A stretch of DNA of 36,471 bases. Origin: an uncultured Microbacteriaceae bacterium. Its GTDB lineage: Bacteria; Actinomycetota; Actinomycetes; Actinomycetales; Microbacteriaceae. The stretch spans positions 1-36,471 of the forward strand of contig CAKUJB010000006.1 of NCBI GenBank assembly GCA_934661165.1, in the 5' to 3' direction. The notes beneath the pieces were generated by a model. It saw only the letters and a program-made list of their open reading frames with translations, was not told where the DNA came from and made no database searches. The position numbers and the translations under genes are program-made. Shown here piece after piece: positions 1-7,083 of this stretch. Position 1 is the stretch's first letter, and every line of letters starts with the position of its first letter.

Positions 1-522
1 TACGGCGGCACGAGCCCGGCGATCGGCACGAACCCGTTCGCGATCGCCGTGCCCCGCGCCGACGGGCCGCCGCTCGTGCTCGACTTCGCGACGGCACCCG
101 TGACGATCGCGGAGCTGCGCGGCCGCGCCGAGCGCGGGGAATCGCTCGAGCCGGGCATCGCGCTCGACCGCGACGGCGCGCCGACGATCGACCCCGCGGA
201 GGTCGCCGCCCTCCTCCCCGCGGGCCTCACGGCCTCCCTGCTCGGCCTCGTCGTGCAGCTGCTCGCGGGCGTCGCGGTCGGCGGCGCCTCGACGACCGAC
301 CGGGAGGGCCTCTTCGCTCGGCGCGGCGCGATGGTCCTCGCGTTCGATCCGCCGAATGCGGAGACCGCCGCGGCATGTTTCCGCCTCGTCGAGCGTTGGG
401 CTTCGGCAGGCGGGCATGTGCCCGCCCGCCTCGACCGACTGCCGACTCGACTGACGGAGCTGCCGGCCGAACTCGAACTCGACCCCGAGACGCTCGAGGG
501 CCTCAGGGCCCTCGCGAGCTGA
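1..522 (+). CDS. Ldh-family (malate/L-lactate dehydrogenase-like) oxidoreductase, 3' part
   Basis: The reading frame is open from base 1, so the 5' end lies outside the window. The visible 173 residues begin YGGTSPAIGTNPFAIAVP, the characteristic nucleotide-binding segment of the Ldh/YlbC/YiaK family (PF02615). It is followed by VLDFATAPV and by the usual D-x-P-A segment before a hydrophobic helix. This family makes NAD(P)-dependent 2-hydroxyacid or related dehydrogenases. The usual G-x-H-K-G-Y-G stretch is not recognisable here: the matching place reads AGLTASLLGLVVQLLAG, so cofactor or substrate handling may differ. An internal ATG-like GTG at 49 is not the start, because the conserved motif precedes it. 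The stop is TGA at 520-522, 22 bp before the next gene. The family call is firm; the substrate is unknown. Confidence 0.85.
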   Translation, partial: YGGTSPAIGTNPFAIAVPRADGPPLVLDFATAPVTIAELRGRAERGESLEPGIALDRDGAPTIDPAEVAALLPAGLTASLLGLVVQLLAGVAVGGASTTDREGLFARRGAMVLAFDPPNAETAAACFRLVERWASAGGHVPARLDRLPTRLTELPAELELDPETLEGLRALAS

Positions 523-544
523 CCCCGACGGAAGGAACCCGAAG

Positions 545-1417
545 ATGCCAGTGCAGGAACACCTCGAGGGCCTCTGGCGCGAGTGGCGCCACAAGCGCGT
601 CGCCGAGCTGTCGCGCCCCTACGGCTGGCCGTCGCTCGTCGCGCAGCACTGGCTCCGGGAGGGCGCCGACCCCGTCGAGCTCGAGGACCTGCCGGGCACC
701 TGGGCGGTCGTCGACGGCCGCGTCATCTTCACGCCGCCCGCCGAGGGCCCCTCCCTGTCGGTCGACGGCGAGTACCCGAGCGGGCCCGTCGAGATCGTGA
801 CGGGGCGCAACCAGAGCTACGGGCACGGCCGCAGCGTGCCGGTCTTCTTCGGCGACCGCGAGGTCGAGACGATCCCGCGGACGAACAGCGCGGGGGAGCA
901 GATCTTCGGCGTCCGCGTGCGCGACCCGAAGGTCTCGGCGGCGAAGGACTTCTCCTCGGTCGCCGCGTACGACTACGACCCCGCCTGGCGGGTCCCCGCC
1001 GTCTTCACGCCGGCCGCGGCGCTCGACGTCGAGCAGGAGACCGTCGAGACGGGCGTGCGCGAGACGACGACCCGCATCGGCACGCTCCGCGTCGAGCTCG
1101 AGGGCCGCGCATTCGATCTCGTCGTCATCGGCAAGGAGTCGGCGACGGGCATCCACCCCGTGGTGCACCTGCGCGACGCGACGGCCGGACGCACGACGTA
1201 CGGCGCCGGCCGCGTCGTCGAGGCGGCATGGGCGGACGAGGCGCGCACCCGGATCGACTGGATCGACTTCAACTACCTCGTGCCGCTGCCGTGCGCGTAC
1301 ACGAACTTCGTGACGTGCCCGATCCCGCCGCGCGAGAACGTCCTCGACGTCGAGATCCCCGTCGGCGAGCTCAAGCCCGCCGAGACCCTCGAGCGGCTCC
1401 TCACCTACGCCGGCTGA
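545..1417 (+). CDS. DUF1684 domain protein
   Basis: This 290-residue soluble protein has no signal peptide. The C-terminal part reads DFNYLVPLPCAYTNFVTCPIPP followed by REN; this aromatic-, Cys- and Pro-rich block is the hallmark of DUF1684 proteins, whose biochemical role is not known. The N-terminal third (HLEGLWREWRHKR...) is also typical, with W-R-x-x-R residues. The ATG at 545 follows AAGGAA at 533-538, a usable Shine-Dalgarno sequence 6 nt away. It sits 22 bp behind the Ldh-family gene on the same strand, so co-transcription is likely. It is convergent with trhA, with 4 bp between the stops. Family confident, function not assigned. Confidence 0.85.
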   Translation: MPVQEHLEGLWREWRHKRVAELSRPYGWPSLVAQHWLREGADPVELEDLPGTWAVVDGRVIFTPPAEGPSLSVDGEYPSGPVEIVTGRNQSYGHGRSVPVFFGDREVETIPRTNSAGEQIFGVRVRDPKVSAAKDFSSVAAYDYDPAWRVPAVFTPAAALDVEQETVETGVRETTTRIGTLRVELEGRAFDLVVIGKESATGIHPVVHLRDATAGRTTYGAGRVVEAAWADEARTRIDWIDFNYLVPLPCAYTNFVTCPIPPRENVLDVEIPVGELKPAETLERLLTYAG

Positions 1418-1421
1418 CCGC

Positions 1422-2111
1422 CTACGCGAAGGTCGGGGGCCACACCGCGACGAGGAGCACCGCGGTCCAGTGGCAGAGGAACGCGAGCAGCGTGCACGCG
1501 TGGAAGATCTCGTGGAAGCCGAAGTGCTTCGGCGACGGGTTCGGCCGCTTCAGCGCGTAGACGACGGCGCCGAGCGTGTAGAGGATGCCGCCGGCGAAGA
1601 CGAGGATCATCGACACCGGGATCCAGTGGAAGAAGTCGACGACGTACATGAGCGCCGCCCAGCCGAGCCCGAGGTAGAGGACGACGTAGAGCCAGCGCGG
1701 CGCCGCGAGCCAGAACACGCGGAACGCGATGCCGAGCAGCGCGACCCCCCAGACGATCGAGATGAGGATGACGCTCTGCGGGAACGGCAGCCCGAGCGTC
1801 GCGATCGGCGTGTAGGTGCCCGCGATGAGCAGGAAGATGTTCGCGTGGTCGATGCGACGCAGCACGGCCTTCACCGTCGGCGACCAGTTGAACCGGTGGT
1901 ACAGGGCGGAGCCGCCGAAGAGCAGCACGGTGGTGAGGAAGAACACCGCCGACATGAGCTTGCCGAGCACCCCGTCCGCGAGGCAGACGAGCACGATGCC
2001 GAGGGCGATCGCCGCCGGCAGCGTCCCGGCGTGGATCCAGCCTCGCCAGGAGGGCTTCACCTCGGCGACCGGCTCCGTCACCCGGACCGGCAGCTCGCTC
2101 GTCGCGCTCAT
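1422..2111 (-). CDS. trhA: Hemolysin III / TrhA (PAQR) family membrane protein
   Basis: The product has 229 residues and seven predicted membrane helices after a ~25-residue cytoplasmic N-terminus. Family motifs are all present: SALYHR near residue 70, RRIDHANIFLLIAGTYTP near 85-102, and FGFHEIFHACTLLAFLCHW near 197-215. These carry the Ser/His/Asp set thought to bind a metal in PAQR proteins. Bacterial TrhA is linked to membrane energetics and lipid homeostasis; haemolysis is a historical label. The ATG at 2111 is preceded by TATGCT 6 nt upstream (2118-2123 on the plus strand), so the mRNA is probably leaderless. It is divergent from uppS, an arrangement common in Microbacteriaceae. Confidence 0.92.
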   Translation of the reverse strand: MSATSELPVRVTEPVAEVKPSWRGWIHAGTLPAAIALGIVLVCLADGVLGKLMSAVFFLTTVLLFGGSALYHRFNWSPTVKAVLRRIDHANIFLLIAGTYTPIATLGLPFPQSVILISIVWGVALLGIAFRVFWLAAPRWLYVVLYLGLGWAALMYVVDFFHWIPVSMILVFAGGILYTLGAVVYALKRPNPSPKHFGFHEIFHACTLLAFLCHWTAVLLVAVWPPTFA

Positions 2112-2117
2112 TCCTGG

Positions 2118-2123
2118 AGCATA
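2118..2123 (-). promoter_or_regulatory. Leaderless -10 box of trhA
   Basis: TATGCT on the minus strand lies exactly 6 nt before the ATG at 2111. No separate Shine-Dalgarno fits, since the purines AGGA touch the start codon. No clear -35 box is visible. Confidence 0.6.
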
Positions 2124-2182
2124 CGCCGGGGTCGGCTGGGGGAGCGCCGGGAGCCCTCAGGCTCGGCGCGGCGAGGGCGCGG

Positions 2183-2188
2183 TACCGT
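2183..2188 (+). promoter_or_regulatory. Leaderless -10 box of uppS
   Basis: TACCGT lies 7 nt before the GTG at 2196. It fits the TANNNT-N6-8-start pattern repeated across the window. Confidence 0.6.
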
Positions 2189-2195
2189 AGCCGAC

Positions 2196-2990
2196 GTGAA
2201 CGCTGAGCGCCAGGCGCGGGAGCCGCAGCCCAGCGGCCTCCTCTACCGGCTCTATCAGCGTCGGCTCCGCAAGGGCCTCGACCATGCCCGGCTGCCCGGC
2301 CACGTCGCGATGATCGTCGACGGCAACCGCCGCTGGGCGCGCGAGCGCGGACTCGACTCCACCGATCACGGCTACCGGGCGGGCGCGGGCGTCTACCGCG
2401 ACGTGCTCATCTGGTGCGACGACCTCGGCATCCGCCACACGACCCTCTACCTCATGTCCGCGGACAACCTCGCGAAGCGACCCGCCGCCGAGCTCGACGG
2501 CCTCGCCGAGATCATCGGCGACCTCGCGGAGGAGCTCGCGAGCGTCCGCAACTGGCGGATCAAGCACGTCGGCTCCGCGACCGGACTGCCGCCGAGGCTC
2601 ATCGAGCGATTGACGAAGGCGCAGGAGCAGACCGCGGCCGAGCCCGGGATGCAGGTCAACCTCGCCGTCGGGTACGGCGGCCGCCGCGAGATCGTCGACG
2701 CGATGCGGTCGATCGTCCGCGAGCACGGCAGCGGCGGCGGCACGATCGAGGACCTCGCCGATGTCCTCACGCCCGAGAAGATCGGCGAGCACCTCTACAC
2801 GGGCGGGCAGCCCGACCCCGACCTCGTCATCCGCACCTCCGGCGAGCAGCGGCTCAGCGACTTCATGCTCTGGCAGGCCGCGCACTCCGAGTTCTACTTC
2901 GTCGAGGCGCTCGGGCCCGACTTCCGCGAGGTCGACTTCCTCCGCGCGCTGCGGGCCTACGGCGAGCGCGACCGGCGCTTCGGATCCTGA
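2196..2990 (+). CDS. uppS: Isoprenyl (undecaprenyl) diphosphate synthase
   Basis: This cis-prenyltransferase of 264 residues condenses isopentenyl diphosphate units to make the polyprenyl carrier for cell-wall synthesis, acting in the cytosol at the membrane. The catalytic motif HVAMIVDGNRRWARERG lies near residues 34-50, with the invariant Asp and Arg residues. The C-terminal signature DLVIRTSGEQRLSDFMLWQ and the E-F-Y segment are intact. The frame is open far upstream, but the GTG at 2196 gives normal length and has TACCGT 7 nt before it. The first 30 residues are basic (LYRLYQRRLRKGL), usual for actinobacterial homologues. It is divergent from trhA and is followed by phoH 132 bp later. Confidence 0.93.
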   Translation: MNAERQAREPQPSGLLYRLYQRRLRKGLDHARLPGHVAMIVDGNRRWARERGLDSTDHGYRAGAGVYRDVLIWCDDLGIRHTTLYLMSADNLAKRPAAELDGLAEIIGDLAEELASVRNWRIKHVGSATGLPPRLIERLTKAQEQTAAEPGMQVNLAVGYGGRREIVDAMRSIVREHGSGGGTIEDLADVLTPEKIGEHLYTGGQPDPDLVIRTSGEQRLSDFMLWQAAHSEFYFVEALGPDFREVDFLRALRAYGERDRRFGS

Positions 2991-3071
2991 GCCGCGCATT
3001 CGTCATCGCGCGTTCACCCGCCCGTCGACGGCGAGGGCGTGTCGCGGCGCGACCGGCCGATGGGCCGGGCG

Positions 3072-3077
3072 TACGGT
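3072..3077 (+). promoter_or_regulatory. Candidate -10 box of phoH
   Basis: TACGGT lies 45 nt before the chosen GTG at 3123. Six nt after it is an ATC codon (3084) that is in frame with phoH. Either the mRNA has a ~39-nt leader, or translation starts at an unusual ATC. Confidence 0.4.
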
Positions 3078-3122
3078 CAGGACATCGGGTCCCAACTCGG
3101 TGGCCCGGGGACGGAGCCGTAC

Positions 3123-4490
3123 GTGGCCGAGCATCGCACGCCGCAGACCACCGCACCGCAGGGTGCAGCGAGGCCGGCGGGGGGTGAGCGAGCCGCCACC
3201 GCGCAGCGGACCTACGTCCTCGACACCTCGGTCCTGCTGTCGGACCCGAAGGCGATCTTCCGCTTCGCGGAGCACAGTGTCGTCATCCCGGTCGTCGTCA
3301 TCTCGGAGCTCGAGAAGAAGCGGCACGACCCGGAGCTCGGCTACTTCGCGCGGCAGGCCCTGCGCCACCTCGACGACCTGCGCGCCGAGCACGAGCGGCT
3401 CGACTTCCCGATCGCCGTCGGCGACGGCGGCAGCCTCCGCGTCGAGCTCAACCACACGAACCAGACCGTGCTGCCCTCCGGGCTCCAGCTCGGCGACAAC
3501 GACTCGCGGATCCTCGCCGTCGCGATGAACCTCGCGGGCGACGGCCTCGAGGTCACCGTCGTCTCGAAGGACCTGCCGATGCGCGTCAAGGCGGCGTCGA
3601 TCGGCCTCGCCGCCGAGGAGTACCGCGCCGAGCAGGCGCCGGACAGCGGCTGGACGGGACAGGCCGACCTCTCGCTCGGCGGGCAGGACATGGCGCGGCT
3701 TTACGACGACGAGATCCTCGAGACTTCGGTCGTCGCCGGACTGCCGAGGAATACGGGGCTCGTCATCCACTCCGAGCGCGGCTCCGCGCTCGGCCGCGTC
3801 ACCGCGGAGCGGACGATCTCGCTCGTCCGCGGCGACCGGGACGTCTTCGGCCTCCACGGTCGCAGCGCCGAGCAGCGCCTCGCGATCGACCTGCTCATGG
3901 ACCCGTCGATCGGGATCGTGTCGCTCGGCGGTCGGGCCGGCACCGGCAAGTCGGCGCTCGCGCTGTGCGCGGGGCTCGAATCGGTGCTCGAGCAGCAGCA
4001 CCATCGCCGGATCATGGTCTTCCGCCCGCTGTACGCCGTGGGCGGCCAGGAGCTCGGCTACCTGCCCGGTGACCAGGCGGAGAAGATGAACCCGTGGGCG
4101 CAGGCCGTCTTCGACACGCTCGGCTCCGTCGTCTCGCAGAACGTCCTCGACGAGGTGCTCGAGCGCGGCATCCTCGAGGTGCTGCCGCTCACGCACATCC
4201 GCGGGCGGTCGCTGCACGACGCATTCGTCATCGTCGACGAGGCGCAGTCGCTCGAGCGCAACGTGCTCCTCACGATGCTGAGCCGGATCGGGCAGAACTC
4301 GCGCGTCGTCCTCACGCACGACGTCGCGCAGCGCGACAACCTGCTCGTCGGGCGGCACGACGGCATCGCGAGCGTCATCGAGACGCTCAAGGGCCACGAC
4401 ATCTTCGGGCACATCACGCTGCAGCGCTCCGAGCGCTCGGCGATCGCGGCCCTCGTGAGCGAGCTCCTCGACGGGAACGAACTCGCCTGA
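3123..4490 (+). CDS. phoH2: PhoH-family protein with PIN domain (PhoH2 type)
   Basis: The product has 455 residues in two domains. An N-terminal PIN nuclease domain spans about residues 30-150, with YVLDTSVLLSDP, the SELEKKRHD segment and LGDNDSRIL supplying the acidic metal ligands. A PhoH ATPase follows at about 215-450, with Walker A GRAGTGKSA near 269-277 and Walker B AFVIVDEAQSLE near 367-378. Characterised PIN-PhoH proteins act as RNA helicase/nucleases. The frame is open from 3039, but the GTG at 3123 has GGAG 6 nt before it and gives the family length; the earlier part encodes a low-complexity Gly/Arg sequence. It lies between uppS and a membrane-protein/kinase pair. Confidence 0.88.
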   Translation: MAEHRTPQTTAPQGAARPAGGERAATAQRTYVLDTSVLLSDPKAIFRFAEHSVVIPVVVISELEKKRHDPELGYFARQALRHLDDLRAEHERLDFPIAVGDGGSLRVELNHTNQTVLPSGLQLGDNDSRILAVAMNLAGDGLEVTVVSKDLPMRVKAASIGLAAEEYRAEQAPDSGWTGQADLSLGGQDMARLYDDEILETSVVAGLPRNTGLVIHSERGSALGRVTAERTISLVRGDRDVFGLHGRSAEQRLAIDLLMDPSIGIVSLGGRAGTGKSALALCAGLESVLEQQHHRRIMVFRPLYAVGGQELGYLPGDQAEKMNPWAQAVFDTLGSVVSQNVLDEVLERGILEVLPLTHIRGRSLHDAFVIVDEAQSLERNVLLTMLSRIGQNSRVVLTHDVAQRDNLLVGRHDGIASVIETLKGHDIFGHITLQRSERSAIAALVSELLDGNELA

Positions 4491-4501
4491 GGTGGGCCCG
4501 G

Positions 4502-4507
4502 TAGTCT
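4502..4507 (+). promoter_or_regulatory. Leaderless -10 box for the 4515 gene
   Basis: TAGTCT lies 7 nt before the GTG at 4515, only 11 bp after the phoH stop. The downstream pair of genes therefore has its own promoter. Confidence 0.6.
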
Positions 4508-4514
4508 TGCACGG

Positions 4515-5276
4515 GTGACGACCTGGCTGATCCTCGCCGCCGTCGCGGCGCTCAGCGCGGTCCTGCTCTGGGGCGTCATCGCGCCGCGGAGCCAATGGCG
4601 GGTGCTCTTCGGCTGGTCTGCCCGGGACCCCGACGCGAGTGAGCCGGGCGACGGCGTGCACGGGCTGCGTCGCGCGATCTCCGCGCTCGGGCTGCTCGGC
4701 GTGCTCGCCGTCGGGGGCAGCCAGATCGCCGCGCTCGTGCTCGACCGTCCCGTCGCAGGGCCGGAGCCGACGGCCATTCAGCGGATGTGGGGCTCGCCGA
4801 CGCCGATGCTCGTCGACCGCTTCGTCGTGCCGACGACGGAGGTCCCGGAGCACTACGTCGAGGGCGCGCTCGTCGGCTACCAGTCGCTCCACCGCGGCTA
4901 CCCGCCGAACTACCTCGCGGAGCTGCCGCGGTTCGCGCTGCTCGGCGAGACGGTCCCGTCGGGGCTCGTCGGCAGCTCGCCGATCGACGGGTTCACGGGC
5001 TACGGCTCGGGCGATCTGCTCGTCGCGGTCGAGGGGCCGCTGTCGTGCATCCCGCGGCTCGTCGTCGCAGTCGAGTCCGAGTCGATCGTCCAGCTCGGGG
5101 TCTACTGGGGGCTGCCCGGGGCGACCGACCAGCCCCACCATGCGGGCTGCGACCTCGCCGCGCCCGTCACGCAGACGGTGCTCGTGCCCGTCCAGCTCTC
5201 GGGGGAGCTCGGCGATCGGCTCCTGGTGAGCATGGCCGGGGTGCCGATGACCGAGGTCGACGACCTGCTGCGCTGA
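4515..5276 (+). CDS. Two-helix membrane protein with extracytoplasmic domain, function unknown
   Basis: I do not recognise this 253-residue protein. It starts with a hydrophobic helix (residues 2-22, TTWLILAAVAALSAVLLWGV) and has a second one near 55-76 (SALGLLGVLAVGGSQIAALVL). A ~175-residue, probably extracytoplasmic, domain follows; it is rich in Pro, Gly and aromatic residues and has only two cysteines, each in a Cys-bearing turn (LSCIPRL and HHAGCDL), which could form a disulfide. The start is GTG with a -10 box 7 nt upstream. The next gene, an orphan histidine kinase, begins 6 bp after the stop, so the two are very likely co-transcribed and may work together, for example as sensor input and kinase. 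That link is inference. Confidence 0.75.
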   Translation: MTTWLILAAVAALSAVLLWGVIAPRSQWRVLFGWSARDPDASEPGDGVHGLRRAISALGLLGVLAVGGSQIAALVLDRPVAGPEPTAIQRMWGSPTPMLVDRFVVPTTEVPEHYVEGALVGYQSLHRGYPPNYLAELPRFALLGETVPSGLVGSSPIDGFTGYGSGDLLVAVEGPLSCIPRLVVAVESESIVQLGVYWGLPGATDQPHHAGCDLAAPVTQTVLVPVQLSGELGDRLLVSMAGVPMTEVDDLLR

Positions 5277-5282
5277 GCCGCG

Positions 5283-7040
5283 ATGACGCACACGGGGAGA
5301 GAGTCGACGACGGCGTCATCGACCGTCGCCGTGCCCCGCGTCGCCGTCTTCTCGGTGCTTGCCTGGGCGATCATCTCGCCGTTCTTCACGACCGCGTACG
5401 GCGGCTTCGAGCAGTCGAGGACCGGCGAGCAGTGGCTCGCGGGCTTCGGCATCGCCGTCCTCGTGCACCTGCTCCTGCTGCCGGTCTTCGTCGGCGCGGG
5501 CGCGGTCGAGGGGCGCCTCGCCTCGCGGGTCGGTCTCCGGATCGCGTGGGTCGCATTCGTCATCGTCGTCATCGCGCTCGCGCGGCCGATGACGACCTCC
5601 GCACTGCAGCTCGTCGTCGGCATCCCGCCGGTCGAGAGTCCCTGGCCGCTGCGATTCCTGCTCAACGCCGCCGCACTGACCCTCGCCCTGCTCGTCATCC
5701 ACGCCGTCGTGCACATGGTGCGCCGCCGGCTCCTGGTCGGGGCGAGGCTCGACGCGGTCCTCGCCGAAAGCACGGGCGAGGCGAGCGCGACCGCCGAGTC
5801 GACCGACCGGCTGGTCGCCGAATACGAGCGCGCCGTCGCCGAGCCGGTCCGCCGGGCGCTCGACGCGGCCGTGATCCGGCCGCTCGACGCCGCGGCACAG
5901 GCGGCGTCGCTGCGTCGTCTCGCGCACGACGTCGTGCGACCGCTCAGCCATCACGTCTTCGAGACGGAGCTCGCGGTGCCGGTACCGCGAGCGGGCGGCG
6001 CTCGTCCTCGGGGCCTGCGCATCGCCGCGCGCGTGCTCCCCGCACCGGCCTGGGCGCCCGCGCTCGTCTTCGCCATCATCATGTATCCGACGCTCGTCAT
6101 CGGCTACGGGCCGCTCGGTGGCCTCGTCCGGCTCGGTCCCGGCATCGCGCTCGCGCTGCTCGGCTGCCTGCTGGTCGGCCTTGTGCGGCTGTCGACGCGC
6201 CGCCGGCAGATCGCGGTGCTCATGATCGGCTACGCGATCGTCGGGCTCGGCGTCACGGCGATCTTCCTCGATGACGCCGTGCTGCCGCTGCCGCCGACCG
6301 TGATCGCGCTGCCCGACATCGTGCTCCTCACCTACTGGTGCTACATCCCCGCCGCATTCGTCCTCATCGCGATGCTCCTCGTCGTCGCCCGGAGCGAGTA
6401 TGCCGAGGCGCGGGAGGGGGAGGCGGAGCTCGCGCGGCTGCTGCTCGTCAGTCAGCGGCGCGCGGCCGCGGCGCGGCTCGAGCACGCCGCGTTGCGGTCC
6501 CGGCTCGCTCGGGTGCTCCACAACCAGGTCCAGGGCGAGATCATCGCGCTCGCGCTGCGGCTCAAGCTCGGCTCGGCGGGCGAGGAGGAGGTGCAGCGTC
6601 TCCGGGAGACGATCGATGCGATGCTCGCCGACGCCGTCCTGCCGGACTCGGACGCGGACGAGCCCGTGAGCCCCGCGACGGTGGCGAGGAATGCGCAGCT
6701 CGCGATCTCCTCCTGGGCGCAGGCGATCGAGGTGCGCAGCTCCGCGACGCCAGAGGTGTGGGACTGGCTCGCGCCGCGGCCGGCGGCTGCGGCGGTCCTG
6801 CTCGATGCGGCCGTCGAGGGGCTCACGAACGCGGTGCGACACGATGAGGCACCCTCGGCGAGCGTCGAGTTCGCGAGGGTCGCCGACGGGGTGCGGCTCA
6901 CGCTGCGCGCCCCGGGACGGCTGCGCGGCGCGGCGGCCGACGGGTTCGGGCTCGCCGACCTCCGGCGCCGGGGCGCGGTCGTCGGGCTCGAGCAGGACGG
7001 TCGGGAGGTCGTCCTGCGTGTCGAGGTCGTCGCGGCGTGA
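5283..7040 (+). CDS. Orphan membrane histidine kinase-like protein (HPK7/HisKA_3-type)
   Basis: The product has 585 residues: an N-terminal block of about four helices (20-145), a soluble insert, a second block of helices (about 240-370), a coiled dimerisation segment, and a C-terminal HATPase domain. The phospho-acceptor region reads RVLHNQVQGEIIALALRLKLG with His at about 413. It resembles the HisKA_3 box, but the usual H-D pair is H-N. The N box is VEGLTNAVRHDE (Asn about 516), and the G box is GFGLADLRRRGAVVG near 553. No response regulator lies next to it. It starts 6 bp after the 4515 gene, whose stop region supplies no clear SD. It is convergent with fumC. The kinase-fold call is good; its activity and partner are unknown. 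Confidence 0.75.
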   Translation: MTHTGRESTTASSTVAVPRVAVFSVLAWAIISPFFTTAYGGFEQSRTGEQWLAGFGIAVLVHLLLLPVFVGAGAVEGRLASRVGLRIAWVAFVIVVIALARPMTTSALQLVVGIPPVESPWPLRFLLNAAALTLALLVIHAVVHMVRRRLLVGARLDAVLAESTGEASATAESTDRLVAEYERAVAEPVRRALDAAVIRPLDAAAQAASLRRLAHDVVRPLSHHVFETELAVPVPRAGGARPRGLRIAARVLPAPAWAPALVFAIIMYPTLVIGYGPLGGLVRLGPGIALALLGCLLVGLVRLSTRRRQIAVLMIGYAIVGLGVTAIFLDDAVLPLPPTVIALPDIVLLTYWCYIPAAFVLIAMLLVVARSEYAEAREGEAELARLLLVSQRRAAAARLEHAALRSRLARVLHNQVQGEIIALALRLKLGSAGEEEVQRLRETIDAMLADAVLPDSDADEPVSPATVARNAQLAISSWAQAIEVRSSATPEVWDWLAPRPAAAAVLLDAAVEGLTNAVRHDEAPSASVEFARVADGVRLTLRAPGRLRGAAADGFGLADLRRRGAVVGLEQDGREVVLRVEVVAA

Positions 7041-7049
7041 GCGGCCGGC

Positions 7050-7065
7050 CGGGCGGATCCGTCCG
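7050..7065. terminator. Hairpin between convergent kinase and fumC genes
   Basis: CGGGCGGATCCGTCCG is a 16-nt near-perfect palindrome with one G-T type mismatch, placed between two convergent stops. There is no T-tract, so termination is only suggested by position. Confidence 0.3.
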
Positions 7066-7083
7066 GGCGTCAGCTTCGGCGCG

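Noticed and set aside
1470..2195. Upstream extension of the uppS frame
   Set aside because: It would run antisense through trhA and produce Arg/Glu/Asp-rich sequence. The GTG at 2196 gives a normal UppS with a -10 box.
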